A stretch of 64,000 bases of DNA, from positions 115,924,573-115,988,572 of the forward strand of contig CM068367.1 in NCBI GenBank assembly GCA_034769895.1. Direction: 5' to 3'. The position numbers and the translations under genes were made by a program. Positions 32,275 through 50,014 of the stretch are shown piece after piece; the stretch's first letter is position 1, and every line of letters starts with the position of its first letter. The notes below the pieces were generated by a model, which was not told the origin of the DNA, made no database searches, and saw only the letters and a program-made list of their open reading frames with translations. The DNA is from Magicicada septendecula. Taxonomy: Eukaryota; Arthropoda; Insecta; Hemiptera; Cicadidae.

Positions 32275-34291
32275 TGTGACGGTACATAACCCGGTCCCAA
32301 TAAAGTAAATCATGAGAATAAAAGTCAGAAATGGGTAAAACTAAAGCTCGCTCAAAATTTAATTATATCACTCAATATAATAAACAATTCGAGTGGTATA
32401 TAGTGCGAAGTGAGTTCTAGTGTACCCATTGAGGTGAAAAACCAAAGTGAAATTAATGTATTACTAAACTGTGCTGTATGTTTTGGATAGGATAAAACTA
32501 TGGAAGTAGTATGTAATAATACTAATTGATTTTTGTTATTTTATTTATTTATTGTAATTTATATTGTATGAACCACAATTTGTTATACCCAAGTTAATAT
32601 TATATTGTTTCAAATAATTGTGTTAGATTGTAAGAAAACCCAGGGTTAATTTTAAAAGACATAAAAATTTTAACTACCAAAGGTAATATAAAATTAAAAT
32701 AATCCTATGAAGGAAATGGCAACAGGAAGTAGTACCGGGTATGAACACTATTCGAGACTAAATAAATAATATACAAATTTATTTAATGATAATAAAATGA
32801 TAAAATATTTATATACAATGTCATAAAAAAATTAACCAAAACATATTATGTAAAAAAAATTAGTAAAGAAACCGGAATGGAAGGGAATTATTTTTCCATA
32901 AATAAAATATAAATTTATAATAATCACAAACTGCCTACATAATAAAAATACTATGTGTTACTAAGAGTGATGAAAAATAACAACTATTGTTAATGAGATA
33001 TAAACATTTTGAACTAAACCGGAGAGTTGAAGAAACGATGCGACAAAAATTATAAAAAATAACCTTTTTGGACGTTGGAGGAGGCGAAATTCACGCAAGA
33101 GTAATAAACAAAGTGAATACTAACTAATTATACCTGAGGAATCCAAATTAAATGGTGATATACATTAAAAACCAGTGGATGAAAACATTCTGAGGATCCA
33201 ATATAGTTCGGCCTACTTCCAGTAGACAATCAGAAAATACTCCAAACGAAAAGGAAATAATAACGCAAGACGTACCTCATCACAGAATAAAACTTCAATC
33301 CAGTAAGGACAACACGGAGCGAGGTAATATAAACATTTTTTCGTAATAAGTCCAGAAGAAAACTCGTTTTTTAACAGTGAAATAGAACAAAAAATATTCA
33401 TTTTATCATATGTTTCTTTCAAAGTAAACAAATACATGCTGCTCTCTTACGGCAATTCCGGAAACTACGTAATATTTGAAAAATAAACAAAATTATTTAT
33501 TAATTTTTTGATATTTGTAAAGCGTAGCAATTATCCATTTCTGACACTCTCATAACACAAAGAATTCACCCTGAACCCTGGGGAATTATTAAGAATTATG
33601 TAATAACTGATGTTTTTTATTATAGCGTAATATTGGGTAAATAACAACATATATGTTTTGTTCCTTAGACAGATCTATGTTTACTCGGTAAAGTCGAGAT
33701 GATGTTTTTTTTTCAAATAAGATTAATTGTGATACCTATATTTTGGTGGCAGGAGACAAAAGTCAATAATCAATAAAGCAATATTATTGAAAATTAATAT
33801 TGAATTATAACGTGTTATAATTTATTGTAGTGGGTAGTTAATGAAAATTTCAGCACAACATACAGAAGAAATCGTCACAACTGAGGGGCAATAATGATAC
33901 TTACTCTTTCTTCTGCATAAGGCTGAACAAATTACCTCCTTGACCCCAAATCACACACTCTCGATTTCTTTTAGATTGAGTAAAACAAGATAAACAAAAT
34001 CCTTTATTTATACCTTTTAAAACGTCAGTTAGTATAATTCAAAAGTGACGCATACTGCGTGAGGCATATAATAACACTTCCATTACACCTCACGAAAAAA
34101 TAAGCAGGACGTTACAAATTGGCGAACCCAACATTTGGGGCTTGAATGAGAAGGACGTTTCGCTAACACCCGCCTCTCGCAGAAACCGCACGTTACAGAA
34201 TTGGCGTACAACTGTGGGGCGGAATTAACAAAGCTTGTAATTGCAATATACTCGTAAGTGGTGAATGCCTCTATTAAAGCAGGACGTTACA
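32275..34291 (+). repeat. 3' LTR of gypsy element
   Basis: A 2,017-bp copy of the 5' LTR, the same length and differing at about 14 sites by eye (for example A to G at its fourth base). It ends GCAGGACGTTACA and is followed by ATAT. Confidence 0.93.
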
Positions 34292-34295
34292 ATAT

Positions 34296-34734
34296 ATGTT
34301 TTGTGGAGGAAAGGGCAGAGAGAGAGAGAGAGAGAGAGATACAGACAGACAGACAGAAAGACTTTCTTGCCTTCGCTGTCGCACAACATTATCATAAGAA
34401 ATACCTTCAAAACGAGAAAACAAAAATTAATAATATTCGTTTACGAAAAAGTTATAAAATTGTATTGCTAGTCGGCATAATATTCCACTGTTCCACTCCA
34501 AATAAATACACGCATATACGCGCACACAGAAACAAGTCTGTCTTTGAATAACAAAGTTTCCGTGTTCATTGCTAACATGTATTAACTATTCCTTCGTCAT
34601 TTTGTTTCACCTCTTAATACAACGGTCAGTAACGATGAAATGGAACAGGACATTTTTCTCTTTTTTTTTTATATTTTAGCTTCTACTTTACTTTTTATTT
34701 AATGAAGAAAGTTGTGTTAGTGGTTAAAATCACA
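34296..34734. other. Anonymous DNA with short (GA)n and (CAGA)n
   Basis: A GA run at about 34317-34339 followed by a CAGA run is the pre-insertion flank of the gypsy element. Nothing else is recognisable. Confidence 0.4.
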
Positions 34735-34845
34735 AACAGAATTATCACTGTTGCATACCACTACAGAAAAGGTATTCCGATCGGAATAATAGAAAAATCG
34801 GAATAATTTTTCTATCGTGGTGTGCAACAGTGATAATTCTGTTTA
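34735..34845. mobile_element. Small hairpin (MITE-like) element, about 110 bp
   Basis: AAACAGAATTATCACTGTTG at the left is matched in reverse complement at the right end (CAACAGTGATAATTCTGTTT). Arms of about 35 bp with few mismatches enclose AT-rich sequence that itself contains ATTCCGATCGGAAT, a perfect palindrome. It has no coding capacity and the family is unknown. Confidence 0.7.
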
Positions 34846-35384
34846 CTTTTTAGGTCATAAGATTCACGTGTAAATGAAACTCAAGTTGATGAACCTGGAA
34901 TACAGTGAATATTAGGCCTACATTATATGTAAGGAGAACTATGTTGATAAAAATATATTATTATTTACTCCGTGTTGAGGAAATAAAAAAATCTCGTTCT
35001 TAGTTTACAATAAATTGTATGGTCGACTGTCCGACAGCTATATCAGTTAAGGTAAATTTATTATTAATAAATATATTGTGAACGAACTCACATATGTTCA
35101 GTGTAATAACTATTATGCTCCCTGAGCTGCACAACATGCTTGCTATTTTGAACGAAGTAATTTATTACCTATTACGGAAATTTCTTTATTATATGATCTT
35201 TCAATTATACAAAAGTTACAAAAACTTCCAATTCCTCTATTACTTGTTTAGTAATATAACAATTGTAGACCACATAATCGTACAATAAACACTAAAAATT
35301 CCAAACATTCGGATTTGGATTACGGTTCATTTTAGTCCGACACCTGCTTAATTTTTAGAATGTATTTCAATTTGTCAATCTGTT
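34846..35384. other. No recognised feature
   Basis: AT-rich DNA with short frames only. Confidence 0.25.
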
Positions 35385-35970
35385 TCTTGGGCCCTGAGAT
35401 TCCATAGTTTTGAAATTTCCCAAACTTAACATTGCATTCTGATGTTAGTTAAAATTCTCTTTCATTTCATACCCCACATGAATATTTTGCTATTTCATCA
35501 CAATTTTCACGCACCTTTTGGGCCTTGACTTCAACAAACTTTAAAATTTAAAAAATAAGCATTATACTCATAGTGCGGTTTAAATTTGCTTTAACTTGAT
35601 ATCCCACATGAATTTCTGAGATTTTATCAAAATTTTCTCCAACTTTTTAGGTCCTGACGTTCAAAAATTTTTTAAATTGTCAAAAATGTACACTATATTT
35701 AGATGGTGTTTTAAATTCCATTTAACATAACAGAACATGTGCTTTGCAATTTTTCACAATTTTGACTCCCACATTTTTTCCTCCCATCCCTAATTTTTGG
35801 TTGGATCAATCCTAAAATGTGTTCTGTAGGGTAAAAGTATGGATACGCATGCCAAGTTTTACGAAAATCGGTTGGTGCGTTCACAAGTTATCGTGAGACA
35901 TACCCAAAGTAGACAGACAGACAGACAGACAGACAGACTGATAAGCAGACAGATAGACAGACAGACTGAC
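35385..35970 (+). repeat. Degenerate ~130-bp tandem repeat ending in an (ACAG)n tail
   Basis: Words such as CCCACATGAAT, TTTTATCAAAATTTTC and TTTTGGGCCTTGACTTCAA recur with a period of about 130 bp from 35385 to 35790. The end carries a GCCAAGTTTTACGAAAATCG motif followed by ACAGACAGACAG (about 35909-35965). That combination is typical of a class of insect transposable-element 3' ends. Confidence 0.6.
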
Positions 35971-36330
35971 AAATGCCAAACCGTCGATTCAAAAGATGAA
36001 CGCGCTTCGCACTTCAAATATTTTGTATATGTAATGCGCGCGCGCACACACGTGCGTATTTGTGTGCGTTCCTTATGTTTAGTTTATTTCTTGATGACTA
36101 ATATAAATGTTTATTAGTGTGATTCCATATAAGGATAATTTTTAAATATTTAATAGCGTTATTTAATATTTATGTATTGTGGTGCCTTGTATTGGAGAGA
36201 ACAAACAGTGCGTATTACGTAACGAGTGTTAAAAAAATAGCATGTGTCAGCTGGAATAATCAGTTTTATTGCAAGAATATAGCAGAAATAAAATAGTAAC
36301 ATATTATGGTAAACATTTTGAAAAAGTCTG
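35971..36330. other. No recognised feature
   Basis: Short GCGC/ACAC runs near 36030-36060, otherwise AT-rich. Confidence 0.25.
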
Positions 36331-36865
36331 ATTTTTTCAATATCATGAACACGGTGCAGTAATGAGGAAGACCACGATCGAGCGAGATATCATGCTAGCG
36401 AGACAATATATCGAAGGAACGATTAAGAGAATTCTGCAAAGAAAAACCAAAAAGCGTGCCAAAATTTATATGTGTATATGTAGAATTGTATAAATCGAGA
36501 TTCTAGAATTGCTTTATCGCTTCGAAACGTGGTTGCTTTAAAGTTGAACCTACAGTAGAATAAAGGCAGCTGAAACGACACGATGTCTTATGCGGTGCAT
36601 CAAAGAGGACAGAGTAAGAAACGCGGACGTATGAGACGAACTGAAAACACATTTAACGAGACGAATAATATAATAACTGAAGAAAAGACCATATAGAAAT
36701 TATAGGGGTAGGACTGCTACTAAGAGAAGTCTAGATTATAGCCTCCATCATACAAGGGTCGTTGTTAGACCTTGTAAAAACTAGCCATATCAAAATGGTA
36801 ATGAATCTATGTAACCGGAACATGTTTGCAGCCTAATCATGGAAGAAGAAGAAGAAGAAGAAGAA
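36331..36865 (+). pseudogene. 5'-truncated LINE (family D-like), heavily decayed
   Basis: Frames read ALLYRFETW, then RIKAAETTRCLMRCIKEDRV and RNADV, which match the YGSETW...RRNEDI boxes of LINE ORF2. The copy ends ATGGAAGAAGAAGAAG (tail at about 36841-36866). Many stops are present. Confidence 0.6.
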
Positions 36866-37284
36866 GGTACAGACGTTCTATTGGGCTTGGTTAAGAATAT
36901 AATATCGTTAAGAATATAATATTTCCAGTAAAACATTTTTTCGTTTAATTAGAAGCACAACTAGTTAAAGATTTTGTGAAACGATTTATTATGTCTGCTT
37001 GGCTTATTTACAATAAGGCCAGTGGTATCCTACGTCCAGCACACAAAAGACTTGTAAATTCAGTCGGGCAGTAAATAATCGATTCAACAGTGATTTTCCC
37101 AATCATTAAACGTCAGACAATTAGGTTCGATAGCTTTTCGTCGTATTATTATTTTCTGGCTTTTAAGTCTGTTAAGAATGCGTGTTGATTCATTATTAAA
37201 AGTCCTTTTTATGCAAAGCAAAAAATTTTCCCCTTCTTTACTTTAGAGCAAATACAATTCGTTAAGTATTTCAATTACAACCAG

Positions 37285-37785
37285 CCAAGGGCGAACCTAG
37301 GTGGGTGATATGGGAGGTACATCCCCCTTCCGAAATCCGAAAATGTTGGAGCAAAAATTGTAAAGTAATTGCGTGTGTGTTTTTTTTTAATGTAATTAAT
37401 TGAAAAGGACTGACAATCATTATATTTTTTAACAAAATTATTTAACATTATTTCACATGCTGTGAAATGTATACCCACAACCCTGTTGGATACACTTATA
37501 TCCACAGGAATTATCTACATGCTGGTAACCTTCACTTTCTTAATTTTAACGTTCTCTTTAAAGTATTTATATTCCACAGAAAGGTATTATTAGGCTCGCG
37601 CGATAAACTGGAAGCCTATCTCATGTATGTTTTTAATATATTTTAGTGAATTAGTGAATTACAGCTGTTATCAACCTATTAGTTTTAATTTTTGGTAGGA
37701 TTTTCGTTATAACATACTTTAAGAAAACGATATGTGGTTGAAAAAATCCCCCCCCCCCGAAATGAAATTCTGGGTTCGCCCACGA
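37285..37785. mobile_element. Non-autonomous DNA transposon candidate with GGGCGAACC ends
   Basis: GGGCGAACCTAG (37289-37300) and the reverse complement of CTGGGTTCGCCC (37770-37781) form short terminal inverted repeats with further similarity inward (C-runs and CGAAAT words). The interior is about 500 bp of AT-rich non-coding DNA. I could not identify a target duplication. The 420 bp before it (36866-37284) show nothing. Confidence 0.55.
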
Positions 37786-40610
37786 ATACGAAATAAAATA
37801 TTATACGTAGTATACGTCTGTTAATATATGACATATTAACGTCTGTATTCTGATATCAATAAGTTGTAATAATTAAATCTACAAAATCTCATTGTGTAAT
37901 TATTGACTTAGGCCTATCAGAATACGTTTGCTGATACATGTTTAAAATAAAGTTGTGTAAACATGTGAGTACAAAAGTTGAGATCTCGTTTCTAGGAAAT
38001 GTTTAAGCAATCTACGGCTGCACAATGGACGCTATGGTTTTGTTCAGTTACTTCATAACTTTTATTTAAAAACTAGTTTCAAATATTGCACGTCAAGAAT
38101 CAAATTCAAATTTAAAAATACCAGTCATATTCACAGCTACGTGAATTTCTGCTAGTTTCAAGTGGTTGAAGATGGGAACAGAGTTTCATTTAGGATCAGA
38201 AATAACGAAATTGTACAATAATATTTTGTAATCACAGAAACGGCCTAACACGCTGCTTCTACCCAGCTTCAATACGGTTAGATTGTCCGGCTATACGGTT
38301 ATTATAAAGATAGCAGTAACTTATAGAATTCCCGCCTGGTTTTAGAGAGTTGTACAAACATAGGCATAAAGTAAATTCGAGTAAGAAATATATTTTTATT
38401 TACCCAGTGTGTGTGGCGTTTTAATATACCTGAAGTGTTTAATTAAGAAAATTGCACACTACTAAAGGCGAATGAAAATCCAAGGCCGTGCGTATCCCTT
38501 CGATCCGTTGTTGGCCTGAGCGTTTGTTACTGCTCGTGGGTTGGAACCGCAAGACTGGGCCTGGAGACATTTAATTTTTTCACTGCCGCCATCGCAAATG
38601 AGGGAGAAATTACAGAAACATTTTTAAAATCTCACAATTCCAATATAGATTACGAACTGTTTATCAAACTCTACTTGTATGTCTAACAAACATTTGTTAG
38701 CACCAAACATTTCACTCATTCATAGATAAATAACATCCTCAGCCACTCGATTGTCACTAAGTCGAATGTTCGATGACACCCATGTTTAAATGGGATAGTC
38801 GAAAAGTCGTGCAACTCCCGAAAATACGGCAAAGAACAGTTAAATAAATTTACATTTATAAATAAATAATAAAATCTCGATTTACTGAACGCGCGACTGT
38901 CAGGAAACTTATAACAAAATAATTTTTGTGTTTAGGAATTATACTAAATTCATTCCACACGTATATCTTCAAACAGCACACAAAGGAAAAACATAATTAT
39001 GTTGATCATATAACTAATGCAACCCACAACTGAAACTCGTTTAACCTAAAAAAAAGATTCATTCTTACCAGAACCTCCAATTGTTCTACTGAAACCTACT
39101 TTTGATCCCATTCTGTCGAAGCTACATTATGAAAGTACTTTTAAAGTCACATTTTGAAATTCTGTGTTACGTGACTTTTTGACCACTTGTTATAACAATC
39201 CTGCGCACTAGGTCATAGATTTGTAAGTATTTCTTGGCCACGAAGATTTAGTAGGAAGAGAACAGAGTACGGTTTCACACATAATAATCTAGTTGTCTGA
39301 AACATAAACGGCGGAACGGGCAGATCGCAAACGAGTAAACAAAAATTTGAACATGATATCAGTGTGGAATGAGCTGAACCAGAACAAGTGCTCCCATATT
39401 ATAAGAATTAAAAGAATTAATTACTAAAACAGATTATTAAAAACCTGCTTACACGTACAATAACTAAACCAAGTTATCAACCATAATGGCAGTAGGTAAT
39501 TAATAAAACTAGTAATGTGTGTCTACTCACATTTTGATAAATACATTTAGTTGATGCAAAGTTCGCCACGGTATGACCGATGTTAAATAAATAACAGAAA
39601 CATATATGGGTTAGGATCTGGCTTATCTCGTAGAAGTGAACGTGGTTGTTCATAAAGAACTTACTCTTGAAGATGTAGTAGGATATAGAAACTGCATGAA
39701 AATGATAAAACAACAATTTTTAATTACTCGACAAAATGAAATCCACTATTCTAGAAAGTGATATAGTAACGAGGGAAGCACACTGTTCTGGAGTACTGTA
39801 CGCTTGACTAAACACTAAACTGCGTGTCTAAACCTGTGCATTTGGCTGTGAGTTCATGTTGAAAATTGGGGAGGGGGGGTTGACTAGTTGCAGAAAGTGT
39901 GTTCATTCACTTTACTGAAATAACTTACTAATCTCCTTACTTCCTCAAGTACCTACTTAACGAAGTAGGTTAGACGGTGCAAGTAACTAAATTTAATAAA
40001 TTATTTTAGCAGCATGTTCTAGCTACTTTACCCTTATAAATCATACGTTATATGTTTTCCTACGCTGATGATACAGACAGAGAGACAAGAAAATTGGATA
40101 TCTTCTATTCTAGTAGTAGATACACAGAAGATAAGAAAACCTACAAGTAGAATTAGATTGGGTGGGAAGACTTAAGTAAGAATGAAGCCATTAGTTATTT
40201 AAAACCAATTATAAAAAGCTCATTAGGAGTTCCGAAAAGTTAGGAAAAAACAATCGGTTAATCCAGGATAACGAATTTTGGAGGACACAAATAGACACTA
40301 CAACCAGGCAGTAGGATTTTGTCTGGTTGTAGGCGGAGCGAGTTATGACGGTTCCTGGTCAAACAACGTATACCGACCGTTAACATTTTTGCCAACTGTT
40401 GGCTATCTAATACGAGAGCCGCTGGATTGTGACACTATTCAAATAACAGAAGCAACGGTGTGGCAACACTGTTCTCTCGTGAAGCAACTACTTCGATCCT
40501 ATTCTAGTTTTATTCAGTGTATAAACTGAAACACTGAATGGGTTTAGTACTATAAATTTTCATTTGTTTAAAAGACAGAAGTGAGATAAATTGCATACTG
40601 TACCCATAAT
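37786..40610. other. Anonymous DNA
   Basis: A possible Pol III-like pair (TGGCCTGAGCG and GGGTTGGAACCGC, about 38512-38550) is too weak to call. The 83-codon frame at 40278-40529 is slightly GC-richer, with no domain. Otherwise AT-rich. Confidence 0.3.
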
Positions 40611-40611
40611 T

Positions 40612-40614
<3 letters not shown>

Positions 40615-40644
<30 letters not shown>
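40615..40644. repeat. (GT)n microsatellite, about 15 units
   Basis: A pure dinucleotide run of about 30 bp. Confidence 0.9.
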
Positions 40645-40646
<2 letters not shown>

Positions 40647-40716
40647 CTTTATTTTTAGTTATAGTCACTCTTGAAGTCGCAGAAACTGTAGGCCTATATT
40701 ATATTGCATCGGGACA

Positions 40717-40830
40717 ATAATAATAATAATAATAAATTTCTTCTAGAGGCATATTTTATTACAGAACCTACATATGTTTCGCAGTAACATGACGTAATCC
40801 GCATCATAAGTCGTTCAAAACGTTATTATG
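40717..40830 (-). repeat. Repeat with hairpin-GAAAC motif and (TAA)n end
   Basis: On the minus strand, CTTATGATGCGG, a loop, CTGCGAAACATATG and AGGTTCTGTAATA lead into a TTATTATTATTA tract (plus-strand ATAATAATAA at 40717-40733). The arrangement parallels the motif at 2967-2997 and in the 6754-7067 element, including the following AG(A/G)(A/T)G-like words. Confidence 0.4.
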
Positions 40831-46533
<5,703 letters not shown>

Positions 46534-46679
46534 TCTTCTTCTTCTTCTTCTTCTTCTTCTTCTTCTTCTTCTTCTTCTTCTTCTTCTTCTTCTTCTTCTT
46601 CTTCTTCTTCTTCTTCTTCTTCTTCTTCTTCTTCTTCTTCCTCTTCCTCTTCTTCTTCTTCTTCTTCTTCTTCTTCTTC
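46534..46679. repeat. (TTC)n microsatellite, expanded 3' tail of adjacent LINE
   Basis: 146 bp of TTC (GAA on the minus strand) with two TCC interruptions. It directly abuts the 3' end of the minus-strand LINE at 46680-47045. Confidence 0.93.
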
Positions 46680-47045
46680 ACCTCACGGAGTAGGCACTTT
46701 GCCTGTTCCGTCTTCACAGACTATCTCTCCATCTCACTCTCGGTCTTCCTACATCTCTTGCACCAAACAGTCTATATTGAAACGCAATCTTAGGTAGTCG
46801 TCCATCCTCCATCGTGTCCAGACGGTGTAACCATTCCCTGCGATATGTCCTGCGATATGTCATTTGTGGAGAATACCTGTAGCTCTTCTCTAATATCCTC
46901 ATTGCGCAAACGATTCTGTCTCGTGCAACCCTTCGTTCTTCTCAGAAACTTTATTTCCAAAATTTGAATCTGGTCTTTAATCTTCTTTGTAGACACCCAT
47001 ATTTCAGATCCATATAGTAAAACAGGCATTGCCATTTTGACATGG
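46680..47045 (-). pseudogene. 5'-truncated LINE (family D), inverted
   Basis: The minus strand reads MAMPVLLYGSEIWVSTKK, then LEIKFLRRTKGCTRQNRLRN, then EDIREELQV. In the next frame come HRLDTMEDGRLPKIAFQYRL and GARDVGRPRVRWRDSL, the complete C-terminal block order of the family. It closely matches the plus-strand copy at 21646-22075. A short internal duplication around the CGATATGTC word (about 46838-46862) breaks the frame. Confidence 0.85.
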
Positions 47046-47446
47046 AATCCATAGCTATGTAATGTCTTACTCGCACGTTTCGCGAAAATCGACCGTTATG
47101 TTTCAAATGTACTTTCGGCATACCACTATCTCACGAACCGCTCAACCAATCCCAGCAAACCAGGTGTCAGGTGATCGAGTCACTCGGCCCCCTTCCAACA
47201 ATAGTACTGAGAATTTTGACAACTGACTTCAGTCGCCTCTAGGCTTTGTCTGCGTGAGGGTGTTTTTGCGCCGAAAATTTCTAAATTGCTCCACTAAAAC
47301 TTAAATATCTCGGGAACTACAAGTCCGATCACGAAAATACAAAGTGCGTTGTGATCCTCAGAACTAAATCTCTCCAATAACACTAATTCCGAGTACCAGA
47401 CGCACTCACAGAAAATAATAACAACATTTGAACTCAAAAATTTGAA
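47046..47446 (+). other. Non-coding leader of the Helitron-like ORF
   Basis: The sequence is less AT-rich than its surroundings, with words such as AACCGCTCAACCAATCCCAG and TATCTCGGGAACTACAAGTC. It may be the promoter and 5' part of a mobile element. No TATA box is evident. Confidence 0.3.
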
Positions 47447-48016
47447 ATGCCTCGACCTAAAAATCGCGATAAAACTCGAACCAAAAATTTCAAACCGAAA
47501 ACCGGCAAATCCTATGCAGAGCGTCAACAGGCCTATCGTTTGAAACTAAAATCAAAGAAATCGGCCGAGAACTTAGAAAATGGCAACCATTTGAAGATTG
47601 ACGAAACCCCGTCAGCGCCCAAGCGGCCCGCATCTCCGATACCTGGGTCATCCGGCGTGCCCCCAAAGCGACTCAGATCGAGCGTACGGCTAGCTACCAA
47701 GAAAACAGACGATGAGAACATTAATAACTTGTGCTTCGACAACATTGGACCCTCGATGCTCTGCGCAGAACAGCCCGGTCCAAGTCGCCGCTTCAAAGGA
47801 GTCGACGAGGAATTCTCTAAGCACTTTATTAACAATCCGTTCGGCTCGGTGTGTGGGATCTGCGATCGCTTGTGGTTCAAGAGTGATCTAAGACCGTGCG
47901 TACCATCATACATAAGTCTCTTGGCAACATGCAACTCTTCGCCCAGATATTCGTATCGTACTTCAGCTACCATCGTCCATCAACTAGCGTTAGGTGACTC
48001 TGTAAATTCTGAATAA
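47447..48016 (+). CDS. Helitron-like N-terminal protein, truncated
   Basis: The 189-codon frame starts at an ATG in a reasonable context. A basic N-terminus is followed by KSYAERQQAYRLKLKSKK (the AER..YR.R block found at the start of many arthropod Helitron and related transposon proteins). A Pro/Ser-rich linker comes next, and then FSKHFINNPFGSVCGICDRL followed by WFKSDLRP, the NPFG...C..CDRLWFK..L motif that lies upstream of the Helitron rolling-circle replication-initiator domain. After that motif the sequence diverges and stops within 35 codons, so the replicase and helicase (normally over 1,000 residues) are absent. AATAAA at 48012-48017 overlaps the stop. It could be a dead fragment or a short domesticated/cellular gene. 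Confidence 0.55.
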   Translation: MPRPKNRDKTRTKNFKPKTGKSYAERQQAYRLKLKSKKSAENLENGNHLKIDETPSAPKRPASPIPGSSGVPPKRLRSSVRLATKKTDDENINNLCFDNIGPSMLCAEQPGPSRRFKGVDEEFSKHFINNPFGSVCGICDRLWFKSDLRPCVPSYISLLATCNSSPRYSYRTSATIVHQLALGDSVNSE

Positions 48017-48017
48017 A
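48012..48017 (+). terminator. Polyadenylation signal candidate
   Basis: AATAAA overlaps the TAA stop of the Helitron-like ORF and is followed by a second AATAAA-like word. Confidence 0.4.
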
Positions 48018-48020
48018 TAA

Positions 48021-49804
<1,784 letters not shown>

Positions 49805-50014
49805 TACTTGAATTTAATAAATAAACATTTAGTACAGTTCTACAGATAGCTTTTATTTTCCTGACAATTGATCCACAAGTTACAGAAGCTACAGAGGTGA
49901 GATTTGAACCTAAATCTAATCCAGGTCTAAGCTACCGTTACTGGTAACACAGTTGTCAGGAAAATAAATAGTATCTGTAAAATTATACCAAGTGTTTATT
50001 TATTAAATTCAAGC
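49805..50014. mobile_element. Foldback element, about 210 bp, with a tRNA-like loop
   Basis: The left arm (49805-49869, ACTTGAATTTAATAAATAAA and TTATTTTCCTGACAA) is matched in reverse complement by the right arm (49950-50014). The loop of about 80 bp, read on the minus strand, contains TAGCTTAGACCTGG and GGTTCAAATCTCACC, resembling Pol III A and B boxes brought unusually close together. Confidence 0.7.

Larger units (their letters stand above)
24938..34295 (+). mobile_element. Near-complete Ty3/gypsy-type LTR retrotransposon
   Basis: The element runs from TGTAACGG at 24942 to CGTTACA at 34291, flanked by a 4-bp ATAT target duplication (24938-24941 and 34292-34295). The LTRs are 2,017 bp each and differ by about 14 substitutions by eye (under 1%), so insertion was recent. 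The internal order is gag, protease, RT, RNase H, integrase, which is the Ty3/gypsy (Metaviridae) order. Pol ends at 32240, 35 bp before the 3' LTR, so there is no env. The only clear lesion is a one-base break between RT and RNase H. Confidence 0.95.

Noticed and set aside
38512-38550. Possible tRNA gene (TGGCCTGAGCG and GGGTTGGAACCGC words)
   Set aside because: The arms do not fold into a cloverleaf and the box match is weak.
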